In this document: in pieces, positions 1-11,800 of the stretch | How positions within the stretch are numbered: position 1 is the first letter of the stretch | Layout: each line of letters begins with the position of its first letter | Assembly (NCBI RefSeq): GCF_964340395.1 | Contig: NC_135550.1 | Location: 10,659,408 to 10,723,407, forward strand | From: Glandiceps talaboti | Taxonomy: Eukaryota; Hemichordata; Enteropneusta; Spengelidae | DNA length: 64,000 nt | Direction: 5' to 3' | Notes under the pieces: model-generated | Seen by the model: the letters and a program-made list of their open reading frames with translations, nothing else | What the model was told of the DNA's origin: nothing | Databases searched by the model: none | Program-made: the position numbers and the translations under genes

Positions 1-435
1 CATTTTCATCAGGAAATTGTGACTAATTATTCATCTAATGTAAACATAACTAAATCAGGTGATGTAGTTTGGGTTACACTGTAGTCAAAATTTTTAACTG
101 CTAAAAATGAAGTGGAGTGCAAAGTGTGCAAAATGGTCTTTTTGCTAAAACTTTCATAGTGCCAAAATAAATTACTAGTAATCTGTAAAGTATGCTGTAA
201 TAGGGCGCCCTCACACATCAGGCAGCGTGACACAACATATCTTGCAGTCTACAAAATAAATATGTTCACTGTATTTTCATAAGAGTAGTTTTGTCTGAAT
301 GTATTGCTTAGTTCAGGCAAAGAAAGCATTCAGAGTTTTCTTTCCAAGGTGAGATTTGACACTCGGCAATCTTTGTCTATAATTGTATTGTTGTGATGTG
401 TGTTAATGAACAATACCTCTCATCTTCTACTTTAG
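1..435 (+). other. UTP25: Intron of UTP25 (3' part)
   Basis: This stretch precedes the acceptor used by the first visible UTP25 exon. I could not find the preceding coding exon here. A small acceptor/donor pair brackets 321-349, but none of its frames resembles UTP25, so the sequence is taken as intron. It is AT-rich and holds no recognisable repeat. Confidence 0.5.
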
Positions 436-1618
436 GTACACAAAGCAATCTAACATTTCCAGGGCCAGGATATATTTTTATGAAAAGAAGAGACCTTTGA
501 TGTTATATACAGAAAGATTTCACTTCTTTAGACGGTACTACACTTTTTCTTGCCTTGAAATTGTACTTTATCAGAATCTGTGGTATCAATGACATGATAA
601 TGTAAAAGTGACATTATTTATATAGCAATGTTTTTGAGGTTGAGATGTTGATCTGTACTATATTGTGACAATAGAAAAAAGCAACTCATACAATCCTTAA
701 ACACATTCATCATGTCAGTAAAACATAGTTCTTGTATCACGACCAAACTGTCTGTTTACTGGTTTTACCACTAGGTGGTGTAGTTCTTGTATCACAACCA
801 AGGATTCTTGTTACTAATGAGTAACGTTTCACCTGTTCGTCAGCTGGTTTTTACCACTAGGTGGCATAGTAATACTAATTTTAGTTTGTTGTTTTCAGTT
901 GACATTTGAGTAAAAATACATATTTTTTTGTACAATTTTTTGTGTAGAGCCTTCCCTATATATTAACATTCCAATATTACAAGACTACCCATGTGTACAA
1001 TACATTACAACACAGTTTTTGCCAGTCAGCTGCTCCTAAATTTCCTTGGACTTTTTGTTCATTATGAAATACAAAAACGATGAATTGATATTCCCTAACT
1101 TAGATCCGCTTGTAAGAAATGGTGGCCTAAGCAAACAGTAGTCCAGCTAAGATGATTGAGTTGATAATAATACTAATACTAGTTAGCTCACAAAATCGTG
1201 TAGCCTGTGATTGTGAACATGGCAAGCCTCAGCTTTTATAATCATTGCATACTTCAAGGTATCCAGAACTTGTTATGGATGGAATAAGACCCTTTAACAT
1301 AGATTTGTTTCACTGACCACAGTCAAGTGGTCCACTATGCTACAGCTGTACTGACTTTGTTTTCAATGTCTTTCTTTCAGGTATAGAATAAAAGGTATAA
1401 GACACATCATTTTCTATCAGTTGCCAATGTATCCTGACTTCTACAGTGAGATATGCAACATGATAACTGGTGGGGTTGGAGTTGATAACAGTTGTACAGT
1501 GCTGTATTCAAAGTATGATGCACACAGACTGGCTGGTGTTGTTGGCATGAACAGATGTTCTCACATGTTGTCAGCTGAGAAGAATGTCCATATGTTTGTC
1601 ACCGAAGAAGAGAGTTGA
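436..1618 (+). CDS. UTP25: UTP25 (DIEXF/Def homologue), last two coding exons, 5' end outside window
   Basis: UTP25 is a nucleolar component of the small-subunit processome needed for 18S rRNA maturation; it is related to DEAD-box helicases but lacks their catalytic motifs. Two exons are visible: 436-534 (after TTTAG, donor GTACTA) and 1381-1618 (after TTTCTTTCAG, stop TGA at 1616). Together they give about 111 C-terminal residues. The first encodes [19 protein letters not shown] and then ERFHFFRR; the second continues [44 protein letters not shown] and [11 protein letters not shown]. This order matches the end of vertebrate UTP25 nearly residue for residue, including the Tyr-Ser-Lys-Tyr-Asp-Ala-x-Arg-Leu-Ala block. 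The junction splits an Arg codon (CG|G) and keeps frame. The rest of the gene lies left of the window. Identification is secure. Confidence 0.93.
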
Positions 1619-1800
1619 GAAGTAATTCCATGTAATGCTGCATCTTGGATTGTTGAAACACACGTCAAACTCACACTTCACACGTTGTATGTTCAGAAGA
1701 ATATCCATGTTTGTCACATAAGAGAGTTTAGTTTAGAAGCAGTTCCAATATATTGCTGCTCTTGGACTACATCAAACTTGCACTGCTACTCTCAGACAAA
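1577..1800 (+). repeat. Diverged tandem duplication of the UTP25 3' end
   Basis: The last coding bases and first 3' untranslated bases of UTP25 (about 1577-1680) recur at about 1692-1795. Shared words in order are AGAAGAAT, TCCAT, GTTTGTCAC, AGAGAGTT, AGTTCC or AATTCC, TGCTGC, TCTTGGA and CAAACT. The second copy has small indels and no open UTP25 frame. It looks like an old local duplication of about 115 bp now sitting in the 3' UTR. Confidence 0.6.
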
Positions 1801-1921
1801 CTGTGATGGCCAGCAGCATCACACTGACGACACTCTACAAGACTTGCCCAGCAGGTGTCCTTACACTTGAAAAATTCCTGCTACTAGATGAAGATCAAGA
1901 TCATGTAAATAGGTCACCGCT

Positions 1922-1927
1922 AATAAA
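1922..1927 (+). terminator. Candidate poly(A) signal for UTP25
   Basis: AATAAA lies about 300 bases after the UTP25 stop codon on the same strand. It is the first canonical signal after the stop that I noticed. No transcript evidence is available. Confidence 0.35.
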
Positions 1928-2059
1928 TGACTTCACTTCATTTCATAGAAACAGATGTGACTGTTGTCAGATTTCATTTATGGTAATGAAGTTTGGAGCC
2001 AGTGAAGTCCTGGATGCTCAGAATGTAAACTAGAATTGACATATCTACACAGCTAAAAT

Positions 2060-2215
2060 TTATCAGGTTTGAAACAGGATTTGTGACAGGCCTGGTACAG
2101 GTATAACCGACAGGGCCTGTGCAGGGAAATGGATTCAGGCCTGTGACAGGCCTGATCCAACAGTCCTGTGGCAGCCTGCAGCAGGTCACTCTTTCACAGG
2201 CATGTGGAATTTTAG
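2060..2215. repeat. Degenerate CAGG/CCTG-rich short repeats
   Basis: Words such as GACAGGCCTG, AGGGCCTG, CAGGCCTG and CACAGGCA recur every 20-45 bases. CAGGCCTG is self-complementary. Copies are too irregular to define a unit. Confidence 0.4.
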
Positions 2216-2464
2216 CTGTGTAGAATCCAAATGAACAGTGTGATTTTATGTGCATTTTCTGAGGATGATGAATGGTGGAATGGAGTCTTGATTTTTTTTA
2301 TTTTTTTTGGGGGGGGGGAGAGAGATGGTGAACACAGGCATCACATAAAAGAAATACTATTACAATGGTAATTTTTACAGATAATTTTATTGTAAAGTTG
2401 TGCACTACTAGCAGTGCTTGCATTACTATGTAAGCTACAGTAGAGTTGCTATGGATGCTAACAA

Positions 2465-2735
2465 TAGATGTATGTATATACATACTGCAGGGTGGCTGAC
2501 TGTAATGTATGTATGTATATACATACTGCAGGGTGGCTGACTGCAATGTTGGTATATACATACTGCAGGGTGGCTGATTGCAATGTATGTATATACATAC
2601 TACAGGATGGCTGACTGCAAACAATGTATGTGTATACATACTGCAGGGTGGCTGACTGCAATGTATGTATACATGTATACATGCTGCAGGGTGGCTGTGT
2701 ATGTGTATACATACTGCAGGGTGGCTGACTGCAAA
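2465..2735. repeat. Minisatellite, unit about 36-44 bp
   Basis: About seven units carry the core CTGCAGGGTGGCTGACTGCA followed by a variable ATGTATGTATATACATA spacer that is itself palindromic. Spacing varies with the length of the TA/TG spacer. One unit reads CTACAGGATGGCTG. Overlapping minus-strand open frames across it are repeat artefacts. Confidence 0.75.
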
Positions 2736-3239
2736 CTTATTAGATTATTACGGTAGTTTCTATACCTGTACTACTTTCTAAGTGACTAAGAAACTATATT
2801 ATTAAGTATACCCCAACATAATGAAAACCTTGCCAGGAGGTATCAATTTACAAGTTGAAAAGTTGACAATTCACCACAGGATTAATGAAAATCATCATCC
2901 CCTTTTAGAAAGCAGAATTCAAGTACATGCTATTCAGATCATAGATTTTGTTACTTCATTCAATCTGACGACATGTAGCAAGCGAACGGAACACTGCAAA
3001 GCAGCCAAGTAGTCTCAAATTCACATACATTTGAATTGACAATAATAGTTAGTAGAAATACAGGTAGGTGGCATTGGAAAAGTCTTTAAACCCTTTACAT
3101 AGAATTTACAAAAATACATGTATGCTGTTTTCATACATGTTATATCCTTGTTATATCCAGTTGATAAATCAATTATAAAATTGTATTTGGCTTTTACATG
3201 ATATGAAATACCAACTCCAGATACAAACACACTTAGTTG

Positions 3240-3490
3240 CACCTGTTATTACTAGCCACTACTTAATTAGCATGTTAGCTAGCACCTGCTACTAGCCACT
3301 ATTTAAGACATGTTAGCTAGTACCTGTTACTAGCCACTATTTAAAGACATGTTAGCTGGTACCTGTTACTAGCCACTATTTATTTGACATGTTAGCTAGC
3401 ACCCTGTTACTAGCCACTAGTAAATAGACATGTTAGCTAGCACCTGTTACTTGCCATAGGTAAATAGATATGTTAGCTAGTACCATCACT
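3240..3490. repeat. Degenerate tandem repeat, unit about 40 bp
   Basis: Six copies of a unit with ATGTTAGCTAGCACC, TGTTACTAGCCACTA and a variable TTTAAAGAC spacer. GTTAGCT recurs at about 3274, 3312, 3352, 3394, 3434 and 3474. The array fades into scattered ACTAGCAC and CTGTTACTAG words up to about 4060, suggesting an old, eroding satellite. Confidence 0.7.
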
Positions 3491-4417
3491 AAACAACCAA
3501 TATTAAATACCTAGTACTTCATACCACTAGCACACAATCACTGGCACACAATCACAAGTTGGCCACTGTTATATACTTATTTGCTTGCCTCAATTACTAG
3601 CACACCTCACTTACTAGTACACAATCGCTGACCAATATAAAATCTTCACTTTACTAATACTAGCACCTACACTAGCCTCTATTCTCTATTTCCTAAGCTA
3701 TCACTCAATCACTGGGCTACCTACCACTAGCACATATACAATAGCCACTGTGAAATCCTTGACTACCATCCATCGCTATCAAATATTACTATTCAAGCAC
3801 CTGTTACTGTTGCACTATATGATAAATGCACATACACACGCTGTATTAACTGGTACATGTTACGAGCACTTCAAGCTGTATTACCCCCAGTAACTAACAC
3901 CTTTTACTAGCCACTGTGAAATACACAAACACACACTATAGCACCTGGTAGCCACTGTAAAGTACACACACTCACACACTATTACATAGCACCTGTTACT
4001 AGTCACAATAAACACACAAACACTGATGAGCACCTATATATGTTGGTCCTGATATCTTGGTATTCGACTCACACTGTACAATGAGCCAGTGAATGGAATA
4101 CCAGTAATGAAAGCACAGTAAATTGCTCCTCCTGCTATGAAGGCATTATTAAAATGTATGCACACCTACATGTCTCTAGTCTGTATTAAAGATACAACGT
4201 GTTATATATACCACACCTGTACCTATCAGCTAACTCTCAGTGAAAGGGATTGACCTGCATGAGGGCACTTTGTCACAGCGTACCTTACAGACTACTGGTA
4301 CTATATCTCATGACATGAAATTTAGGTATTGAAAATGTCCTTATTCAAGGACGGGAAAACAGAGATTGGTGTTGGGCAGCTGTTCAATTGATATGGCTGA
4401 CATCATGGATCTGATCA

Positions 4418-4450
4418 TCATCGTAAACCACAGCCTCTTTTACGACACCG
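4418..4450. repeat. Dispersed hairpin core, copy 1
   Basis: TCGTAAAC, ACAGCCTC and TTTTACGACACCG form an inverted repeat (TCGTAAA with TTTTACGA). An almost identical 33-35 base core lies at 27917-27951 in a TMEM62 intron. Flanking sequences differ. Confidence 0.6.
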
Positions 4451-4627
4451 CAAATGGCTTCGTTACTGTGGAAGAAATAACAGTTCTGGTTTGCGAGAAT
4501 GGGATCTGATGCAACAAATAGTACAACATACAAAACAATCACTTTCTTTGATAGAAAACCTATGTACAGAGTATACCACATGGTGAAAATATCCTCACCA
4601 AAGATAATAAAGTCTACCACTGTTTGA

Positions 4628-4762
4628 TTTGTTCTTTTGTTCAGCTGTGGAAAGTTGAGTGACATAAGGGGCATTGTCACTATGAGGTACAAATGAGTAG
4701 TGACAAAACCTGTGTCACTCATGTGTTTCTGCTGAATGAAGAAAAATATTGGAGAATAATAG
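4628..4762. mobile_element. Palindromic MITE-like element, family 1 copy 1
   Basis: The right arm reads GTGTCACTCATG, then CTGAATGAAGAAAAATATTGG; the left arm carries TTCAGCTGTGGAAA and GTGACATAAGGGGC. The same layout occurs at 16322-16461 and 49981-50091. This copy is the most decayed on its left side. Confidence 0.6.
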
Positions 4763-5764
4763 TTTTACCCCTTGGAGCTTTAATTTAAGAAGAAAGCGCG
4801 AAGATAACAGCAATGGTGAATATTTGGACTCTATTTTGAGCACCACAGAACCAGTAAAGTCATCTAGAACAACCAAGGTATAACTCCAGTATTTTCTGTT
4901 CAAACATAACCACTTTGCATGCACATGGTATGATAATAATTTGTACATGGCTCAAAGTATTTATCATAAAATATATATATTCGATGGTTTTCGATAGAAA
5001 TACCATGTTGATTGGCAGGTGTTCTGACTAGACATGTTGATTGTAAAAATAAACAAACAAAACATGAATTTTTAAAAGTATTCTAATATAATATCTAGAT
5101 GTAAATCAATATACTATATTTATCAAAGGAAAGTAAGAACGAAATATCGCACAAAATAATCATCTTGTCATTAACAAATTGAAAATATTATATGACACAA
5201 TAATATAGGGATAAAGATATTTCAACAAATCAAAAAGTAATAAAAACAACAACCTGATTGTCTGCAATGAAAGTAACCCCCCCCCCCACTATAAATGCAA
5301 TGTGCAAAATGAATCTTGTTAGTAACTATACACTCTTAAAAAACACAATGTCAGAAGTAATGTATAGTCCCAGGTAGTCTAATGACTACATTTGTAAATC
5401 ATAACAATTCCTCTAGTACCATACAAAATCAAATAAAACTTAAAAGTCTTTTTAAGACAATAGTAATGAATGTGATATTTGAGCACAGAAATACAAAAAA
5501 AGTAATTTTTTTACACGGATATAACAAGAAACAGAAATTGACTACAGAAGTATAAAAATGTGTATGCTTTGGATGCATGCATGAACACAAATGGACCTTG
5601 CATTGGAGTTTGAGATAGATACAATACATTTAGATACTTGGTTGTTTTTTTTTAAGTGATGGGTCAGTTATCGTTAAACGTAATACCCTACCATCACAAA
5701 GTTATCGAGGTAGATATGAGGTGTACACATGAAGTATTTCTGAAAGTAAAGCAATGTGTTACAA

Positions 5765-6100
5765 CTCTGGTAATCAAGGTTTCGGTTTACTATTAAAGAT
5801 AGACATACACTAAAACCTTGGTTCTTCAATGTGGTAGATTACACAAGTGGGTGATAGCGGGTTCCTCTGTTGTGTGAATATAATCACCATGTGATCAATA
5901 TAGTGTAAACATAGGAAGTCCCAAAAGAGTACATGTACTGCAAGTTTTATGGAACTAACTCTCAGAGAGCTGCCCTACTGAGACTATAATTTAAATTAAC
6001 ATTCACTCAATATCTTATCACTTTTTGTAAAAACATATTGTGACAATACTTTTACTTTGTGACTATCTTTAATAGTAAACTGCAGCATCGATTACCAGAT
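5765..6100. mobile_element. MITE-like element with terminal inverted repeats of about 38 bp
   Basis: The left end has CTGGTAATC and then GTTTACTATTAAAGATAG. The right end has CTATCTTTAATAGTAAAC and then GATTACCAG, its reverse complement in the same order. The core of about 260 bp has no coding capacity. Confidence 0.6.
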
Positions 6101-7597
6101 TAAAATCAATGTTACAGAACTGATAGACAACATTTGTGGTAACATAGAAAAAGAAGAAAACAATTTAGTTCTCATCACAGTGATAATTATGACATTATCA
6201 TCAATTGAAACGCAAGGATGATTCAATGACTTATTGTTCACAGGATTTGAAAAAACCCCACTCTTTTGTTTTTATCTTTTAGTTCCTCATTAATCATTTT
6301 TTCAAAATTACAAAGTGGACATAATTTATACAACAAACACAATTTTGGAGTGATTTTTCAACACATACATAAACATCAAAATAAAAAAATATATATCTCC
6401 TGTCATACAGTTATCACAGAGTATTGTTTTTCTGTTCTTTCCCAGTTTTTAATTTGTGATGTATAACATGTCATATTGGAGTACGTTTCATACATTAGTT
6501 CTCTGTTTTCACTTTATGTAGACAATGGAGTAAACGTGTTTCCAACGTTTCAAATTTTGTCTTTATTGAACTACAATGTGTGTATATCTTCATCCCTTTT
6601 ATGACTTGGTTTCTGTAACTCTATATACTTACATCCTAACTACACGGTGTCAGGTTTTTAAAGGGTTAAATAATAGACTCTTTCAGAGATTTCAGAAGGA
6701 TGACCATGTAAATATGAATCAACATCAACTACTAACTCTACTCACTACAATGGTACCATGTTTGATGTGTGAAAAGTTTAAGACAATTACATAAGGGAAT
6801 CTTTTCCTGTTATTAACAGCATTATCAGTATGGTACCCTGGACTCAGTTTCCACATAGACCCTGGACAGGTTTATAGTTTCTGTATAATATTAAGCCCAT
6901 AATGAGAAACAGCATATGAAATGACTATTACCACACTCCTTGCATTGCATTCCTTGGTTACCCTATGCGGGAGACATACATGTTCATAGTTACAAAATCA
7001 TTTTCTCTATTGCATCCCAGCACACTGTGTCCAAATAAGGAATATGAATAAATCAGAAATATCAATAAACATAGTTATAGAACTTTGAATTTATACTATT
7101 TTCAGTTTTAAAGTACAAGCTTGAACTCCAATATTACACAAATAAGAATCAAGATATATCTTCCCTCATTATCTTATATATATATATAGAATGTAGAATT
7201 AGATCTATGGTAATTTTTCCATTATAACGGCTGATTTTGGGGATCTCAGTCATACACAGTGAGCTCACCAACCCTCTAAGGTTTGGTAATGCCAACATAA
7301 TTTGGTCCCCAAAAAAACATATTTAGGCCATTCAAAAAACTAATTTAAAAAACTCATCCTTAGAAATATATTTAGGGAAATTGGAGTTGACATGGCCTAT
7401 GACATTGCTTACACACATCCAGATAAGATAACTATAAATGCAAAATCAACAATTATAGTCTAAGAGGTACTTGCACTGTTGCCATGTAGACAAAGATAAG
7501 TTACCATGTTGCTTATCAGTTGGAAAGTAAACTGTCAAAACTATAAAAATCATGAGTCCATGTGCACTCATATTTCCGCAATAGACTTTTCAATGTG

Positions 7598-7605
7598 GTG
7601 TGTGT

Positions 7606-7661
<56 letters not shown>

Positions 7662-7679
7662 ACGTGCATGTGTGTGTGG
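7598..7679. repeat. (TG)n microsatellite
   Basis: An almost pure TG/GT run with a few A, C and G interruptions, in the region downstream of TMEM62 copy A. Confidence 0.9.
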
Positions 7680-8271
7680 TGTCTCTGTTATTGTTAGTCT
7701 GGAGTTGAAGTGTGTCTATCTTTATGTGAAAGACATTGTGTCCTGTGACGAGTGAAACACCAAGGTAATTCAGATTGCACTTTAAGTATTAAATTATCAT
7801 CTTAAAAATTCTGTATTCATAGTAAGATTTGGTCAAATTGTTAGCCATATAATTTATACGAGAACCCTAAATAATTGAGAAAAACTGAATTTCTTTGGCA
7901 TTTTAAATCATGCAGTATAATTGAACAAGTAATTTGGTCATTACAATTTCAGAAACCTGATTGAAATATCTTCTTGATGTGGTATGTAAACATTTATTCT
8001 ACAGCAATATTCTATACCTAGCCACTTTGACCATAGAAATTCATCCATTTTTGTGTGCTTTGAGAATGATTTTTAGTAGAATACATGTACTCAATTATTA
8101 GTCATAATCATATATTATAATGTCATTTTACACTTTGCATTGTAGTGCTTGGACCAGACTTTTTAACTACACTGCAGTTATATTTCATTGACTGGCATAA
8201 ACAGTTAGCTTTAAATGTATTATCATCCCTGGTTGTAATTTGGAGACAACCTTAGACCAAGAAATTGTTAA

Positions 8272-8713
8272 AGGGGAACACCACTCCAGGAAATAGAGAC
8301 AATTTCATAAAACATGGGTTCTCAGGAAAGTCATTTCATGATTTTACATCACCATCAATTATTTGCAATTTCTGAGAAACATCAAGTTAATCTTGTGTAT
8401 CTATAAGGTATCTTTGCTATAGGCTAGTGCATCATGGGAGATAGTAGAAATACATTATTCAATGGCTGAACACTGAATATTCATGACTACAAAATGTTAT
8501 ACACTCCAGTGCGAAACAGCTGTCATGAATAGTCAGTGTTCAACCATTGAATAATGTACTTCTGCTATCTCCTTGCCAAAGATACCCTATAAATGCACAA
8601 TATCAACTTGATGTTTCCCTGAAATTGCAAATAATTGATGTAAATTCATGAAATGACTCTCCAGACCCCATACTTTATGACAGTGTCTCTATTTCCTGGA
8701 GTGGCGTTCCACA
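8272..8713. mobile_element. Foldback MITE of about 442 bp flanked by TTAA
   Basis: Most of the element is an imperfect palindrome centred near 8500. The left arm starts GGGGAACACCACTCCAGGAA and the right arm ends TTCCTGGAGTGGCGTTCC. Inner blocks also pair, for example TTATTCAATGG with CCATTGAATAA, and ATGATTTTACATCA with TGATGTAAATTCAT. TTAA abuts both ends (8268-8271 and 8714-8717), which would suit a piggyBac-type target duplication. That assignment is an inference. Confidence 0.75.
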
Positions 8714-8801
8714 TTAAGTAGGGGTTGAAGACTAGCCTCCCCCTTGAATGACTAAATTGTAAACAATCAATTTAAACTAACTACCTTACATTTCCACTTT
8801 G

Positions 8802-11800
8802 TTAACTAGTAGCCGACATAAAAGTCAAATCTTCGACTTTCAGTCTTGATGCTCTGTTGTGTAAAAACATAATATATGGCAACATCCAGGTGAATTTTGG
8901 ACACAGTATGAACGCAATTGTTCCATAGCAACGTTGTGTCACGTAAGCTGCGTAGACATTCCACACTAAAGCACTGAGTAGTAAGCTATGTAGGTATATC
9001 CCTCGTATAAGTCCCACGGGTTGAAGGCTGGGTCTGCTCCCGCGACCATTCACTGATTTAGATGAGGAGTAACATCGGTAGGCATGGCCAACACGGCCAG
9101 CTAGGTAGAAAGTTACAGGAATCTGACAAAATATCACCTGAAAAAAAAAGAACCGATATAGATCACTGTTGACATTATTTAAGATGTTGTTAACATAATT
9201 AGAATTGATAATGTCAATGTGGGAACGTTGAAATCAAATCATTCACAAATTCTTACTTTCTGAATTTCTGGAGTGATAGATTGCAATAAATACAGTTGCA
9301 AAATCTGACTGACTACTGTCACACCACATTGTACCTTAAAGTAAGAACCATCACTGTAATGATTTGAGTTGCAGAGAAAAAATAGCCCATGACACAAGAT
9401 CTGTGTTAAGAGTTTTTAGACTGAGACAGAGTTCATACAATTCTATACAAGGACAAAGTATGCATGCACCCTGTTTATTACAAATACAACTATAACGCCT
9501 GACTGACTATTTACAAACTATACTGTGTTTTTTTTTAAACAAGACCCATCACTGCAATGCTTTGAGTTGCAAAGGAGATCCATAAACAAGAATTAAAAGT
9601 TCAAAAACAAAGGTGATTTGCAAAAGTATTCTGTAAACATAGGTTTATATTATAAAAGGTGAAGAAGAAAAATAATTGTGTGTTTCCGATAACATGGCCT
9701 CAGAGAATTGGGCAGGTACGGTAGGTTGGGATTTTATTTTATTTGATCTTTTTAATAGTTTTTATTCAAAGTTTTTGCTTCGACACAAAATCAAACGAAG
9801 TGTTGGTCAGAATACCCCTTCTGTGATACTTTGATGAAATATGTACAGGCATCACTGGGGAAAGAAAACAGGCATGCATGAAGGTCAAGAAAACATAGAA
9901 TTTCTTATCTTTTTTTTTTAAATGTTTAAAAAAAAATGTTTAGGGTTGGGACTTAAACTAGGGTCAGTCAGGTTATTGGAAAACACTCAATTTTTTTTAA
10001 ATTTTGCCTCATAAGAGACAGTGAATTGAATACGTCACATGATAATACGTAATCATAGTTGTTAGAAATAGAAGAGATAGATTAAATTGATACTTACATC
10101 TAAACAAGCTGTTAGAAAGGAGAATGCTTCTGGAATGAAGACAGCCATGACATGCATGCCGTATAGAGTACTCATTCCTACATAACCATCAATTATTTCA
10201 CCAAAGAACCATGGACCTATTAAAAATAATGATTTACGTATTATAACTTGTAACAGTGATGTAAAGTATGTTTACTGTGTGCTATGTATATGAAATAGTC
10301 TAGGAATAAAATTAATGAGGCGGCCGGGAGCTGAGTTGAATTTTAAATAAATGGACTGTTTCTCATTTAGCATTCACATTCCACCAAACGTTATCTCTAT
10401 AACATTCACCAAGAGATACTATCTTGACCTACTATGTGCTTGAACTACACTTTTATCTGCTGTTGTAATTGCCTAAATCTCAAGTTCATGTGTTTTAGTT
10501 TCCATTCATATATGTTGAACTTGCAGAAATATTCTCATAAATACTCAGTTTCACACCTCTAAAGATCTCTCCTGAGTCTATTACATGTATATGCAGTGAC
10601 AATTGTCCCTGTTTCATGATTGTTACTGACTGTTATGTATTCCTAGTTGGTGGGTCAAACTTGTGGGTATAACACCAGACATACCCCCCCCCCCCCCCCC
10701 CCCAACTCTAATCTCTCACACTCATATTTCTTTTGTCTACACATAGACCCATGTAGGGTCTATGGTCTACACTCCTTGTTAACCATTAATCAAACATCAC
10801 TGCCAGGAGATCTAAATCTCAAAGTTCCATTACCATCATATTTTCCAGTGTTGATGTACAGACATACTTTCTTACTTGTTACTGACAGGTCAATTGCAAT
10901 GTCAATCAACTTGGATGGATGCTAATACACCATATATAATTGCCATTGACTGGACAGTAATTTTATGTGGATTACCGTCGAGTCAATAGCAATTATATAT
11001 GGTGTATTAGTAATCATTTATACTCTTTTGAAAATGAACAATTTAATAAAGTTTGCATATTCAAGATTAAAAAAAAAAATTGTGGATTACTTACCCATCG
11101 TAGTATATATACCCATGACAAGTAATGGATAATACAAATTCTCAGTCTTAGTCAACAAAACAATATCCCTACACCAACCCCTGTGATGTCCAACTGAAAG
11201 AGACACAAATAAAGAAATATATGATGTACCATACACAATATATTAACACTTAGGTCATATTATCGCATCCAAAAATGAAAATCAACAAACTGCACAATTT
11301 CGAAAATAAAAGTGTTTTTGTTGAAATGAGACAGAAAAGGTGCCATGTGACTAACACTATATTGAGTGAAAACTAAATGTTCTTTACTTGCTGTGATGTT
11401 CATAATTCATTCCCAGTATTTCATTTTACATAGAAATTTGTATCTAAGTTGTATTTACCTTCCTGTTTTCTTGTTAGCCATTTGATGATAGGTAGTGATA
11501 TGACACCACCAAGGTATAAAATTGTAAAAAGAAGTTTGACCTGCCATGTTTTTTTTGAAAGGAGAAAAAAAAGATAAATATGCTGTCAGTAGTGTTACAA
11601 AATTAGCACTGAAATGTAGTTTTTAGAAAGTTGATTTTGCTGCTTCACGTCGATTATTGTAATTCTAAATGTAATTTTTATAAGTTCATGGAATATTTTT
11701 AAACAAGAATTGACACCATTTTTTGTATTCCTTCTTCAGAAACAGTGCTAATTTACCATAAGAGGGTACTAAAATAAAAGTTGTTTGCAGCAATTTTAAG

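Larger units (their letters stand above)
1619..8801. other. Gene-free interval between UTP25 and TMEM62 copy A
   Basis: I see no protein-coding exon here. The interval holds the probable UTP25 3' UTR, degenerate CAGGCCTG-rich sequence at 2060-2215, two short-period tandem arrays (2465-2735 and 3240-3490), a long field of decayed ACTAGCAC-type words (3490-4060), several foldback elements, a TG microsatellite and the probable 3' UTR of TMEM62 copy A on the minus strand. The short open frames are low-complexity or repeat-derived. Confidence 0.6.

Noticed and set aside
321-349. Extra UTP25 exon bounded by AG and GTGAG
   Set aside because: None of its frames resembles the sequence that precedes the visible exon in UTP25, and phases do not fit.
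4384-4948. Two overlapping minus-strand open frames
   Set aside because: They cover the hairpin core and a palindromic MITE; there is no start context or recognisable domain.
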